Shown one piece after another: positions 17,736-24,096 of a stretch of DNA of 64,000 bases. The stretch is from Methylococcaceae bacterium (lineage in GTDB: Bacteria; Pseudomonadota; Gammaproteobacteria; Methylococcales; Methylomonadaceae). The DNA lies in NCBI GenBank assembly GCA_013140705.1, contig JABFSH010000015.1, positions 1 through 64,000 of the forward strand, written 5' to 3'. Within the stretch, counting starts at the first letter, position 1. Each line of letters opens with the position of its first letter. Below the pieces are notes generated by a model. That model was not told the origin of the DNA. It ran no database searches and saw nothing but the letters and a program-made list of their open reading frames with translations. Both the position numbers and the translations under genes were made by a program.

Positions 17736-17913
17736 GACGAACACCGTGTAGCGATTTCAATCGCGCGATTAATTCCAGTTGGCGTTGTACGTTGGCTTCG
17801 AGAATCGTTATAACACATTGATAACCGGATGATTTCGTGTTAATCTGACATTGCTGTTCTGTATTTGTTCTGCCCCGATTCGTACTCGGGGCGGGCGATA
17901 TCGGATGGCTCAT
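17728..17913 (-). CDS. Small coupled protein between alpA and primase
   Basis: The 61-residue product is unrecognised. The ATG at 17913 shares one base with the alpA stop (TGATG), and the 3' end overlaps the primase start by eight bases, so the three genes form one coupled operon. The first ~30 residues are polar and disordered-looking. The second half (VITILEANVQRQLELIARLKSLHG) is a likely amphipathic helix. Its position suggests a small accessory of replication or regulation. The double overlap is the main evidence. Confidence 0.55.
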   Translation of the reverse strand: MSHPISPAPSTNRGRTNTEQQCQINTKSSGYQCVITILEANVQRQLELIARLKSLHGVRHG

Positions 17914-18116
17914 CACACATTCTCCCCACCACGATCTTCAGCACGACGCGCAATCCATTGATCAATTTCGGACTCCAAAAAACCTATAGTCCTAAGCGAG
18001 AGACGAACGCGCTTTGGAAATTCACCACGATCGAGAAGATTGTAGATGGATGACCTGGATAGACCCGTTTTGGAAATTACAGCGCGTAAACGTAAGATTT
18101 TGTTCTGATCCGACAT
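17913..18116 (-). CDS. AlpA-family excisionase/transcription regulator
   Basis: AlpA-type proteins are small winged-helix DNA binders that activate integrase genes or act as excision factors in P4-like elements. I place the start at 18116 (MSDQNKILRLRAV), with a GGAG site 7-8 bases upstream. The longer frame is unlikely. The 67 residues show the MerR-like fold signature: ISKTGLSRSSIYNLLDRGEFP as helix-turn-helix, then VRLSLRTIGFLESEIDQWIA. It is the first gene of the operon with the small ORF and the primase. A palindrome at 18140-18170 lies 24 bases ahead. Confidence 0.85.
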   Translation of the reverse strand: MSDQNKILRLRAVISKTGLSRSSIYNLLDRGEFPKRVRLSLRTIGFLESEIDQWIARRAEDRGGENV

Positions 18117-18139
18117 AAAAAACTCCATACTGGAATAGA

Positions 18140-18170
18140 CTATGTCGGTATTTTGATAGGCGCGACATAG
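18140..18170. promoter_or_regulatory. Putative operator upstream of the alpA-like gene
   Basis: CTATGTCG (18140-18147) and CGACATAG (18163-18170) are perfect inverted 8-mers separated by 15 bases. The pair sits 24-54 bases before the alpA-like start. A dimeric regulator site controlling this leftward operon is plausible. I found no convincing promoter boxes to anchor it. Confidence 0.45.
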
Positions 18171-18317
18171 CAAACGATGGGCTATTAACCCGTTTCGTCT
18201 ACGTACATCGGCCAGCAAGTCGGTGTTTTATATCGTAGTCAGTGTGATCCGGCCACGAAAAAATAAACACCTGCAGTCTAATTTAAATAAAATTGGACGT
18301 CAATAAAAATTTCTACA

Positions 18318-19523
18318 TCATATAGTGTGTCGATTAAACGGAATAATCACAGCGCCAGCCTTCAAGCCGTCCAGGTAATCCGCCCAGGCTTGCATCATTC
18401 GTCTACGCTCTTCCAGGTGTGCTGTCCGGTTGTAAGCACGCCCGTTCGGGTCTCGAACGGCATGTGCTAATTGATGCTCGATAAAATCAACGCGGAAGCC
18501 TAACACTTCATCAAGAATGGTTCGAGCCATTGCGCGGAAGCCGTGGGCTGTCATTTCATCCTTACCATAACCAAGTCGTTTAAGCGCACCGTTCAGCGTG
18601 TTCTCACTGATGCATCGTGAACCGTTGGGTGTTCTCTCACTTGGGAATACATAACGACCATGCCCGGTAAGCGGCCTTAATTCCTGCAATATCTCAACAA
18701 CCTGACTGGCTAATGGAACGATATGTTGCACTTGTGTTTTAGTAACGAAGTAACGCCATTCTTTAGTTGCAAAGTCAATGTGTGTCCATTCCATTGCGCG
18801 TAGTTCTCCAGGCCGTTGAAACAACATTGGTGCCAACTTCAACGCACACGCAACCGGGAACGATCCGCTATAGCCATCAATTGCGCGCAACAGTTCACCA
18901 GCCTTGACCGGCTCTGTGATTGCTGCAAAATGTTTTTTTGTATGAACTGATAAAGCGCCTTTTAAACTTACTGTAATATCACCCTCACATCGTGCAGTTG
19001 CCGCGCCATAACAAAAAACATTTGAATAGACTCGCAATGCACGCTTTGCGCTATAAACCGATCCGGTCGATTCGATGTGAGTTAAACATTTCAGTAAGTC
19101 TATGGGCTTAATCTCATCAATGTTCTTGCTCCCGATGCATTTAAATGCATAGCTAAGCAATCTTAATGGCCGATCGCTTTTATCATTACACTTCTTAGCC
19201 AGCCATTCGCGCGCTATCACTTCGAAGCTATTGGCTGAAGCTTCAGCTTTAGATTGCTTAACGGCCTTTCGGTTTTCGCCTGGATCAATGCCATCGGATA
19301 CTTGTTTTCGCGCTTCGTCACGCCGCTCTCTAGCTTGCTTCAGAGTGATGTCTGGATAGGTTCCCAATGCTAGTGTCTTGCGTTTACCTTCAAAACGATA
19401 ATCGAATCGAAAGTACTTTCCACCATTGTTGTGGATCAATAAAAACATACCCTTATCATCAGGCAATTTATAAGGCTTACCCTTTGATTTTGCTGCCTTG
19501 CAGGTGGTATCAGATAGTGACAT
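18318..19523 (-). CDS. int: Tyrosine integrase (DUF4102/P4 type)
   Basis: This site-specific recombinase integrates the element into the tRNA-Arg gene. The N-terminal ~85 residues are the DUF4102 arm-binding domain (KGMFLLI, FRFDYRFEGKRKTLALGTYPDITLKQAR). Catalytic residues are visible: Arg237 in QRPGELR, His327-x-x-Arg330 (HGFR), His354 (QLAH) and the nucleophile Tyr364 (RAYNR). The 401-residue length is standard and the site looks intact. It is the gene nearest the intact tRNA and reads away from it. A TACCGTCA repeat overlaps its start codon, so the protein may repress its own synthesis. Confidence 0.95.
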   Translation of the reverse strand: MSLSDTTCKAAKSKGKPYKLPDDKGMFLLIHNNGGKYFRFDYRFEGKRKTLALGTYPDITLKQARERRDEARKQVSDGIDPGENRKAVKQSKAEASANSFEVIAREWLAKKCNDKSDRPLRLLSYAFKCIGSKNIDEIKPIDLLKCLTHIESTGSVYSAKRALRVYSNVFCYGAATARCEGDITVSLKGALSVHTKKHFAAITEPVKAGELLRAIDGYSGSFPVACALKLAPMLFQRPGELRAMEWTHIDFATKEWRYFVTKTQVQHIVPLASQVVEILQELRPLTGHGRYVFPSERTPNGSRCISENTLNGALKRLGYGKDEMTAHGFRAMARTILDEVLGFRVDFIEHQLAHAVRDPNGRAYNRTAHLEERRRMMQAWADYLDGLKAGAVIIPFNRHTI

Positions 19524-19584
19524 GACGGTACATTGTCCGGGTGAGTTGAATGTACCGTCAAATATACCGTCAAATTTGACGGTA
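19523..19584. promoter_or_regulatory. Putative integrase arm-type sites, integrase end
   Basis: The 8-mer TACCGTCA occurs at 19553-19560 and 19565-19572, and inverted at 19523-19530 and 19577-19584. The last two direct and inverted copies form a near-palindrome. One copy overlaps the int start codon. Matching copies at the far end (12702-12721) support a role in integration and excision. Confidence 0.65.
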
Positions 19585-19626
19585 TGTCAAAGAATCTTAC
19601 TGTACTTTAATGAACACTAAACCCAT

Positions 19627-19658
19627 AAAAAAACCCGCTAGACTAGGTAATCTGCGGG
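19627..19658 (-). terminator. Intrinsic terminator between tRNA-Arg and int
   Basis: On the leftward strand, a stem formed by CCCGCTAGA (19634-19642) and TCTGCGGG (19651-19658, one bulge) is followed by seven T's (19627-19633 read in complement). It sits inside the element, 38 bases past the tRNA 3' end. It would stop tRNA transcription from running into int. Confidence 0.75.
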
Positions 19659-19695
19659 CTTAATGGGCTTCGTTGAATCTTAAAAAATGTACAGT

Positions 19696-19772
19696 TGGTG
19701 CCCCAAGGCGGATTCGAACCGCCGACCTGTCCCTTAGGAGGGGACCGCTCTATCCTGCTGAGCTACCGGGGC
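19696..19772 (-). tRNA. tRNA-Arg, anticodon CCT
   Basis: The leftward gene begins GCCCCGGTAGCTCAGC and ends GGGGCACCA with the CCA encoded. The acceptor stem pairs GCCCCGG with its partner near the 3' end. The anticodon stem GTCCC/GGGAC encloses the 7-base loop CTCCTAA with anticodon CCT, decoding AGG. The T-loop GTTCGAATC is intact. The 3' 25 bases (19696-19720) are the integrase-proximal attachment site of the inserted element, and the gene stays whole after insertion. Confidence 0.95.
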
Positions 19773-19804
19773 AATCAGTTGGCAATTCTACCATAACAGC
19801 GAAT

Positions 19805-20578
19805 TTAATTTTTTCGTTTTCTGATTTGCTGCCTTTCCAACGCACTTATGGCTCTATCCAGCTTATGCTGCATTTGTGGCGTCAAACCATTAAAGAATCC
19901 GCCTGCCATTCTTTGCAGGTTATTAAGGCTACTTTTTCGAACGGATCGCAGCGATAAATCGAATGCAAACGTGTATTCGTCGGGGAGATGAATTAGGCAG
20001 CTTGTTAATTTGTCGCCACTTTGAACATTGTTTCCACTCCTTGAAAAATTAACACAAAGTCCGGTTCGGGAAATATCAAAAACGTAACCTTTAAGTGGTA
20101 TTCCGGTATTTCTTGATACACCATGGAAACTTATTGTGTTTAAGTCTGTTTGGATTCTTGGGGATGAACGTCGTTGCGGATAGTAGATATTTTGGGGAAG
20201 TAATGCCTGGTAAACCGTCTGACTGAATAAGCGTTCGGTGGTAACTTCTTGCAGAAGGAATGATAAATGTACGCCATTGATAAACGTTGATAATTTAAGT
20301 GCGTCGATTTGATTGAGCAATTTGTTGCCATGTTGTGGCATCAGTGAATCAAAGATAAGCACGCCTTTTTCTGGGCGAATTTCAAGAATTGATGTAAAAA
20401 AAGCGGTATTACAGTTTGGAATCGATACCGTACATAGGGGCGGGGACTCAATAATTTGTTGTATCAAGGTAACTATTTTATTTGGATCAGTAATGAAGTT
20501 CGGGTTATCTTTCTCTGCTAGGTATGAGTTTTCCTGATCGGTTTCGGGAATAAAAACTTTGCGGAGTGTGCCAAACAT
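19805..20578 (-). CDS. ycgR: Flagellar brake protein YcgR (PilZ domain)
   Basis: YcgR binds cyclic di-GMP and slows the flagellar motor by contacting stator or switch proteins. The 257-residue product has an N-terminal YcgR domain (residues ~25-125) and a C-terminal PilZ domain. The c-di-GMP motifs are visible as RRSSPR (RxxxR) and DISRTG (DxSxxG). The length fits. It starts two bases after the flgN stop and is the last gene of the flgM-flgN-ycgR unit, so it is probably co-regulated with late flagellar genes. The tRNA-Arg gene follows on the same strand. Confidence 0.9.
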   Translation of the reverse strand: MFGTLRKVFIPETDQENSYLAEKDNPNFITDPNKIVTLIQQIIESPPLCTVSIPNCNTAFFTSILEIRPEKGVLIFDSLMPQHGNKLLNQIDALKLSTFINGVHLSFLLQEVTTERLFSQTVYQALLPQNIYYPQRRSSPRIQTDLNTISFHGVSRNTGIPLKGYVFDISRTGLCVNFSRSGNNVQSGDKLTSCLIHLPDEYTFAFDLSLRSVRKSSLNNLQRMAGGFFNGLTPQMQHKLDRAISALERQQIRKRKN

Positions 20579-20580
20579 TT

Positions 20581-21081
20581 TTAAGCCACTACCAGAGATC
20601 GTCTGTAAGAATCGTTTTTGGTAATGCCATCTCGTCCATAAGTATTGGCAAAAAGTGATTTGCCTTTCAGAATCTGCAGGGAGCGTGTGGTATGCCGAGC
20701 CAAAAGGTCGAGGCTGGCGCCATTTTGTTCATTCAGGATTTTGCTTTCAACTGAAATACGCTTGATGGATTCCCAATTATTTTTTGCATCCAGCGTTGTC
20801 AGGTTGGCCATTTCAGCCCGTTGAAAATAATCGGCAATGCCTTGGCGGCTGTTGGGTAAGTTTTCAGTAGCCAATACACGACCTAGGTGATCGCTGAATT
20901 GCTCTAGCTTGCAAACCAGTTGTTTTTTATATGCAGCAATGACGATGATCGTTTCAGGTTGCTGCGGTTTTTTTAGCGCATGGGCTTCCTGATGAAGCTG
21001 TTCGTTGAGCTGTTGTGCTAAAAGCAAAGCATCAAAAATAAGTTTCTCGGCTATAGGGTATGTTTTTTCTATCATGTTCAT
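20581..21081 (-). CDS. flgN: FlgN-family flagellar export chaperone
   Basis: FlgN chaperones the hook-filament junction proteins FlgK and FlgL, whose genes are present in this window. The 166-residue product is all-helical with the FlgN pattern: a long N-terminal helix (YPIAEKLIFDALLLAQQLNEQLHQEAHAL as residues ~7-35) and a C-terminal region with LQILKGKS. Sequence conservation in this family is weak. The call rests on length, helical pattern and the position directly after flgM, with overlapping stop and start codons (ATGA). Confidence 0.85.
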   Translation of the reverse strand: MNMIEKTYPIAEKLIFDALLLAQQLNEQLHQEAHALKKPQQPETIIVIAAYKKQLVCKLEQFSDHLGRVLATENLPNSRQGIADYFQRAEMANLTTLDAKNNWESIKRISVESKILNEQNGASLDLLARHTTRSLQILKGKSLFANTYGRDGITKNDSYRRSLVVA

Positions 21082-21389
21082 GTGCTATTGTCCTGAGGCA
21101 TTAGTTTTTCAAACTGGATCAATTTTTCGGCTACTTTTTCGGCATTAATGGTGTAGCTTCCATCCGCAAGGGCTTTTTTGACAGCGGCAACGCGATCAAA
21201 GTCGATAGCGGAAGATGCTGACGACGATTCGAATGCTCGATGAATTTCCTTCGCAATGGCCGTGATTGCGATGCTGTCAATTTTTTCTGCAGTACTTGCA
21301 GTAATTTTTGCCGTATCAACTTCAACTTTGGCTGTTGATTTCAAGGTTGTGGCGGCAAGCGGCTTGCCTGTAACTGAGTTAATGGTCAT
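21078..21389 (-). CDS. flgM: Anti-sigma-28 factor FlgM
   Basis: FlgM holds sigma-28 (FliA) inactive until it is exported through the finished hook-basal body. I start it at 21389 (MTINSVTGKPLAATT), preceded by AAGGAA; the longer frame lacks a ribosome site. The 103 residues match FlgM in size. The N-terminus is disordered and Thr/Lys-rich, and the sigma-binding C-terminal helices include FDRVAAVKKALADGSYTINAEKVAEKLIQFE. The motif VAAVKKAL...GSYTIN is typical. A strong sigma-28 promoter match lies 43-69 bases upstream, fitting autoregulation. Confidence 0.92.
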   Translation of the reverse strand: MTINSVTGKPLAATTLKSTAKVEVDTAKITASTAEKIDSIAITAIAKEIHRAFESSSASSAIDFDRVAAVKKALADGSYTINAEKVAEKLIQFEKLMPQDNST

Positions 21390-21431
21390 GGCTATTCCTT
21401 GATTGTTAAGTATTGGGAACATCTGTGACTA

Positions 21432-21458
21432 TAGTCGGCAGTGTTTGAAAAAACTTTA
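21432..21458 (-). promoter_or_regulatory. Sigma-28 (FliA) promoter of flgMN-ycgR
   Basis: On the leftward strand, TAAAGTTT (21458-21451), an 11-base spacer and GCCGACTA (21439-21432) match the FliA consensus TAAAGTTT-N11-GCCGATAA at 14 of 16 positions. Predicted transcription would start about 35 bases before the flgM ATG. Confidence 0.8.
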
Positions 21459-21561
21459 AATTTTATTCCTACTTATTGCACTGCAAGGTTGCCAAAAACT
21501 TAATAAAATTAGGGGGCATCCGATTAATTCCGCCATTTGCATCGATAGTTTCCTCTCCTAA

Positions 21562-22263
21562 TCATTGATCGACCGACACTAACCCCGGTTCAACGACTGT
21601 TGCGTTAATAATTCGGCCCGAACTCTGGTTTTTAATCCTGATATTTTGTCCTTTAACACCGTCCATCATGGCTGTGCCATTCATGCGAATGGCGAAGTCC
21701 GGCCGGGCTGAGCTGATCACGATATTATCGCCACGCTTAATAACCTTTGGCTCTGCGATGTTTCTTGAGCTCAGTAAGGAGCCGCTAGGCAAAGGTCGGC
21801 TAGCTTGTTTGTTTAAAACATCCTCTATCTGGGTGACGTAATCCCCCCTAAGTCCCGAAATATCACGTCTCTCCATCGATAAATGTTGTCGGGTCAAGGT
21901 CTCTCCACGTTGCAATGGCCTTGTTAAGATCAACACATTTTGATAAGTCTTAATAGAAGCCGAAGTAAATATCGACCACTTGTTGTTTGTGTTGCAGCGG
22001 ACGCCGATCGAATTTCTACCTGGTTTTATCAAATCGTTGGGGATAAAAATATCCAGCGGCATAGGACAAGCCGGTAACTTTAACTGGTTATCGAGCTGCA
22101 TCAGATTCGTTTCGTAATCAACAGCGTCAATATGTCCAGCAATATAGTTTCTGACAGCCGAATAAATGCTTTCGTGAGATTGAAAGGCTTGCTCTTGCTG
22201 AGCATGGGCCGTCAGGGAGAATCCCAGCGCAAACACAATGATGTTCAGGTGTTGTTTTTTCAT
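21562..22263 (-). CDS. flgA: Flagellar P-ring assembly chaperone FlgA
   Basis: FlgA is a periplasmic chaperone that assists FlgI in building the P ring. The 233-residue product has a Sec signal ending in Thr-Ala-His-Ala (residues ~19-22). A SAF-type domain sits in the C-terminal half (RPLQRGETLTRQHLSMERRDI, then ASRPLPSGSLL), and the last segment VVEPGLVSVDQ is typical. It is transcribed away from flgB from a shared intergenic region. A sigma-54 promoter match lies just upstream. flgM has its own promoter beyond the flgA stop. Confidence 0.92.
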   Translation of the reverse strand: MKKQHLNIIVFALGFSLTAHAQQEQAFQSHESIYSAVRNYIAGHIDAVDYETNLMQLDNQLKLPACPMPLDIFIPNDLIKPGRNSIGVRCNTNNKWSIFTSASIKTYQNVLILTRPLQRGETLTRQHLSMERRDISGLRGDYVTQIEDVLNKQASRPLPSGSLLSSRNIAEPKVIKRGDNIVISSARPDFAIRMNGTAMMDGVKGQNIRIKNQSSGRIINATVVEPGLVSVDQ

Positions 22264-22296
22264 CGATATGCCAATTTTATGACTTTACCCATACCG

Positions 22297-22314
22297 CAGC
22301 ATAAATGGTGCCAA
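22297..22314 (-). promoter_or_regulatory. Sigma-54 promoter of flgA
   Basis: The leftward strand reads TTGGCACCATTTATGCTG, with the invariant GG and GC separated by ten bases, as in the sigma-54 consensus TGGCACG-N4-TTGCA. It would start transcription about 20 bases before the flgA ATG. Confidence 0.7.
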
Positions 22315-22530
22315 TTATAGGGGGCGCTGCAAAACAAGTTCGTGATGACATCTATAGCTGCATGGAGTTTAGGTAGCGGCAAAATGTTGACACTCTACCG
22401 CTATCAGCATTCCGATGGCCATTATTACGGCCAACTATTGCCGGTTTTTTACGCACCTGACGATTCATCGTTGGTTAAATGAGTATGATAATTTATTTAT
22501 CTTCATGAATTTTATAATTTAATATTTTTA

Positions 22531-22546
22531 TGGCATGTGCTGTGCA
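22531..22546 (+). promoter_or_regulatory. Sigma-54 promoter of flgB operon
   Basis: TGGCATGTGCTGTGCA has the GG-N10-GC spacing and near-consensus -24 and -12 elements of sigma-54. It lies 34 bases before the flgB ATG. Together with the flgA match, it implies FlrC/FleQ-type enhancer control. I could not pin down the activator sites in the AT-rich region upstream. Confidence 0.75.
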
Positions 22547-22579
22547 TTTATTTTTGTACAGAAATATGAGGTAACCACT

Positions 22580-22975
22580 ATGGCTATTAATTTTGATACC
22601 GCTCTTAAAATACATCCCCAAGCGTTAATTTTGCGGGAAAAAAGGAGTGAAATTCTGGCGGCAAATTTGGCAAATGCTGACACGCCAAATTATAAGGCTC
22701 GCGATCTGGATTTTGCATCCGTGTTAAAACAGAGTCTGCCCTCCAACACGATCATGGAGAGGACTGCTGCCGGACATATGGTGCCCCCGCATGAACAATT
22801 GCTGGGTTCGCAACTGATGTATCGTAACCCCAATCAGGTTTCTTTAGATGGGAATACGGTTGAATCTCAAATCGAACAAGCCAAGTATGCTGAAAATGCC
22901 GTGCAATACCAGGCCAGTTTGCAGTTTATTAACGATGATTTAGCAGGGCTTATGATTGCCCTGAAAGGACAATGA
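22580..22975 (+). CDS. flgB: Flagellar basal-body rod protein FlgB
   Basis: FlgB is the proximal rod subunit. I start it at 22580 (MAINFDTALKIHPQAL), with GAGGTAA upstream; the earlier in-frame ATG lies inside the promoter region. The 131 residues show the rod N-terminal motif (REKRSEILAANLANADTPNYKARDLDF) and the helical C-terminus (ENAVQYQASLQFINDDLAGLMIALKG). It is the first gene of the flgB-flgL run and overlaps flgC by four bases. Confidence 0.95.
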   Translation: MAINFDTALKIHPQALILREKRSEILAANLANADTPNYKARDLDFASVLKQSLPSNTIMERTAAGHMVPPHEQLLGSQLMYRNPNQVSLDGNTVESQIEQAKYAENAVQYQASLQFINDDLAGLMIALKGQ

Positions 22976-23394
22976 TTATGTCTTCAATGAATATTTTCGA
23001 TATAGCCGGCAGCGGCATGAATGCTCAAAATCTAAGGCTCAATCTGGTGGCAAGTAATATTTCCAATGCCAACAGTGTCAGCAGTAGCTTGAGTCAGGTC
23101 TATAAATCAAGGCAGCCGGTTTTTGCCGCTGAATTGAAAAGCATCATGGATCAGCAAGATGCGACCAGTAAAGTGAACGTGTTGGGCGTCGTGGAAAGTC
23201 AGGCACCCGCCGTGATGGAATATGCGCCCAATCATCCGATGGCAGATAAGGACGGTTATATCTTTAAACCGAATGTGAATACGGTAGAGGAAATGGCCAA
23301 TATGATGTCAGCTTCACGTTCTTATCAAAACAATGTGGAAGTTCTGAACACGGCCAAGCAAATGATGCTGCAGACTTTAAAACTGGGCAGGTAA
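22972..23394 (+). CDS. flgC: Flagellar basal-body rod protein FlgC
   Basis: FlgC is a proximal rod subunit stacked on FlgB. The 140-residue product carries the rod motif (GSGMNAQNLRLNLVASNISNANS, about residues 12-34) and the C-terminal helix ending with NTAKQMMLQTLKLGR. Its ATG overlaps the flgB stop (ATGA), so the two are translationally coupled. An ATG two codons in, or one at codon 6, could also serve as start. Confidence 0.95.
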   Translation: MIMSSMNIFDIAGSGMNAQNLRLNLVASNISNANSVSSSLSQVYKSRQPVFAAELKSIMDQQDATSKVNVLGVVESQAPAVMEYAPNHPMADKDGYIFKPNVNTVEEMANMMSASRSYQNNVEVLNTAKQMMLQTLKLGR

Positions 23395-23406
23395 GGAGTC
23401 AATGAC

Positions 23407-24081
23407 ATGAGTACCGTAAATCCATACAGTGGTTTGGGCGTTGCAACTCTTGATGCAGCGAGTACTGCAAAAAAGACGTCATTAGGACAGGCAGATTTTT
23501 TAAAATTGATGACCACGCAATTGACGCATCAGGACCCGACTAAACCTATGCAAAACGGCGAGTTTCTTTCGCAAATGGCGCAATTTGGCACCGTGTCGGG
23601 TATTCAGGATTTGCAACAGGCTTTTAAGGACTTTTCGACTTCAATCAGTTCCGGTCAAACATTGCAAGCGGCCAGTTTGGTAGGTCGATCCGTTTCATCA
23701 CCGTCAAATTCGGCGTTGCTGGAGTCTGGCGGCGATATTAAGGGCAGCATTGATCTGCCTGAAAGCGCGTCCAATGTCAATGTCAAAATAATGGATGCAG
23801 GTACCGGCGATGTTGTGAAAAGTCTTAACTTGGGTGGGCCTCATCGGGCCGGATCCGTAACTTTCGATTGGGATGGCTTGAAGGACAATAACGTACCTGC
23901 GGCGCCAGGAACCTATAAAGTTCAGGTCAACGCCAATATGGGCGGCGTTAATACAGAGTTAACACCGAATATTGAATCGAGAGTTGAAAGTGTTTCTATT
24001 GGCAGTGGCTCTAATGGCATACAGGTCAATTTAAAAGGTCTGAATTCGATCAATTTTAATCAAGTTAAACAGATTCTATAA
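23407..24081 (+). CDS. flgD: Flagellar hook-assembly scaffold FlgD
   Basis: FlgD caps the growing hook and is later replaced by FlgK. The 224-residue product has the conserved N-terminal region (LGQADFLKLMTTQLTHQDPTKPMQNGEFLSQMAQF, about residues 22-56). FlgD Tudor-like and Ig-like domains follow (FDWDGLKDNNVPAAPGTYKVQV, residues ~157-178). It lies 12 bases after flgC in the flg operon. Length and motifs are complete. Confidence 0.95.
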   Translation: MSTVNPYSGLGVATLDAASTAKKTSLGQADFLKLMTTQLTHQDPTKPMQNGEFLSQMAQFGTVSGIQDLQQAFKDFSTSISSGQTLQAASLVGRSVSSPSNSALLESGGDIKGSIDLPESASNVNVKIMDAGTGDVVKSLNLGGPHRAGSVTFDWDGLKDNNVPAAPGTYKVQVNANMGGVNTELTPNIESRVESVSIGSGSNGIQVNLKGLNSINFNQVKQIL

Positions 24082-24096
24082 ATTTGGAGAATTATC

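Larger units (their letters stand above)
12625..19720 (-). mobile_element. Integrative element (~7.1 kb, P4-satellite-like layout) in tRNA-Arg
   Basis: The element is bounded by a 25-bp perfect direct repeat of the 3' end of tRNA-Arg (12625-12649 and 19696-19720). All its genes read leftward. In order from the tRNA they are tyrosine integrase, AlpA-like regulator, a coupled small ORF, primase/helicase, a palindromic iteron region, a frameshifted small gene, a DUF5681-like protein and three small coupled genes. Short TACCGTCA repeats sit inside both ends, as expected for integrase arm sites. The size and the set int-alpA-primase/helicase-iterons resemble P4-type satellites. No capsid, tail, terminase large subunit or conjugation gene is present, so it probably depends on a helper for transfer. 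That dependence is an inference. Confidence 0.85.
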
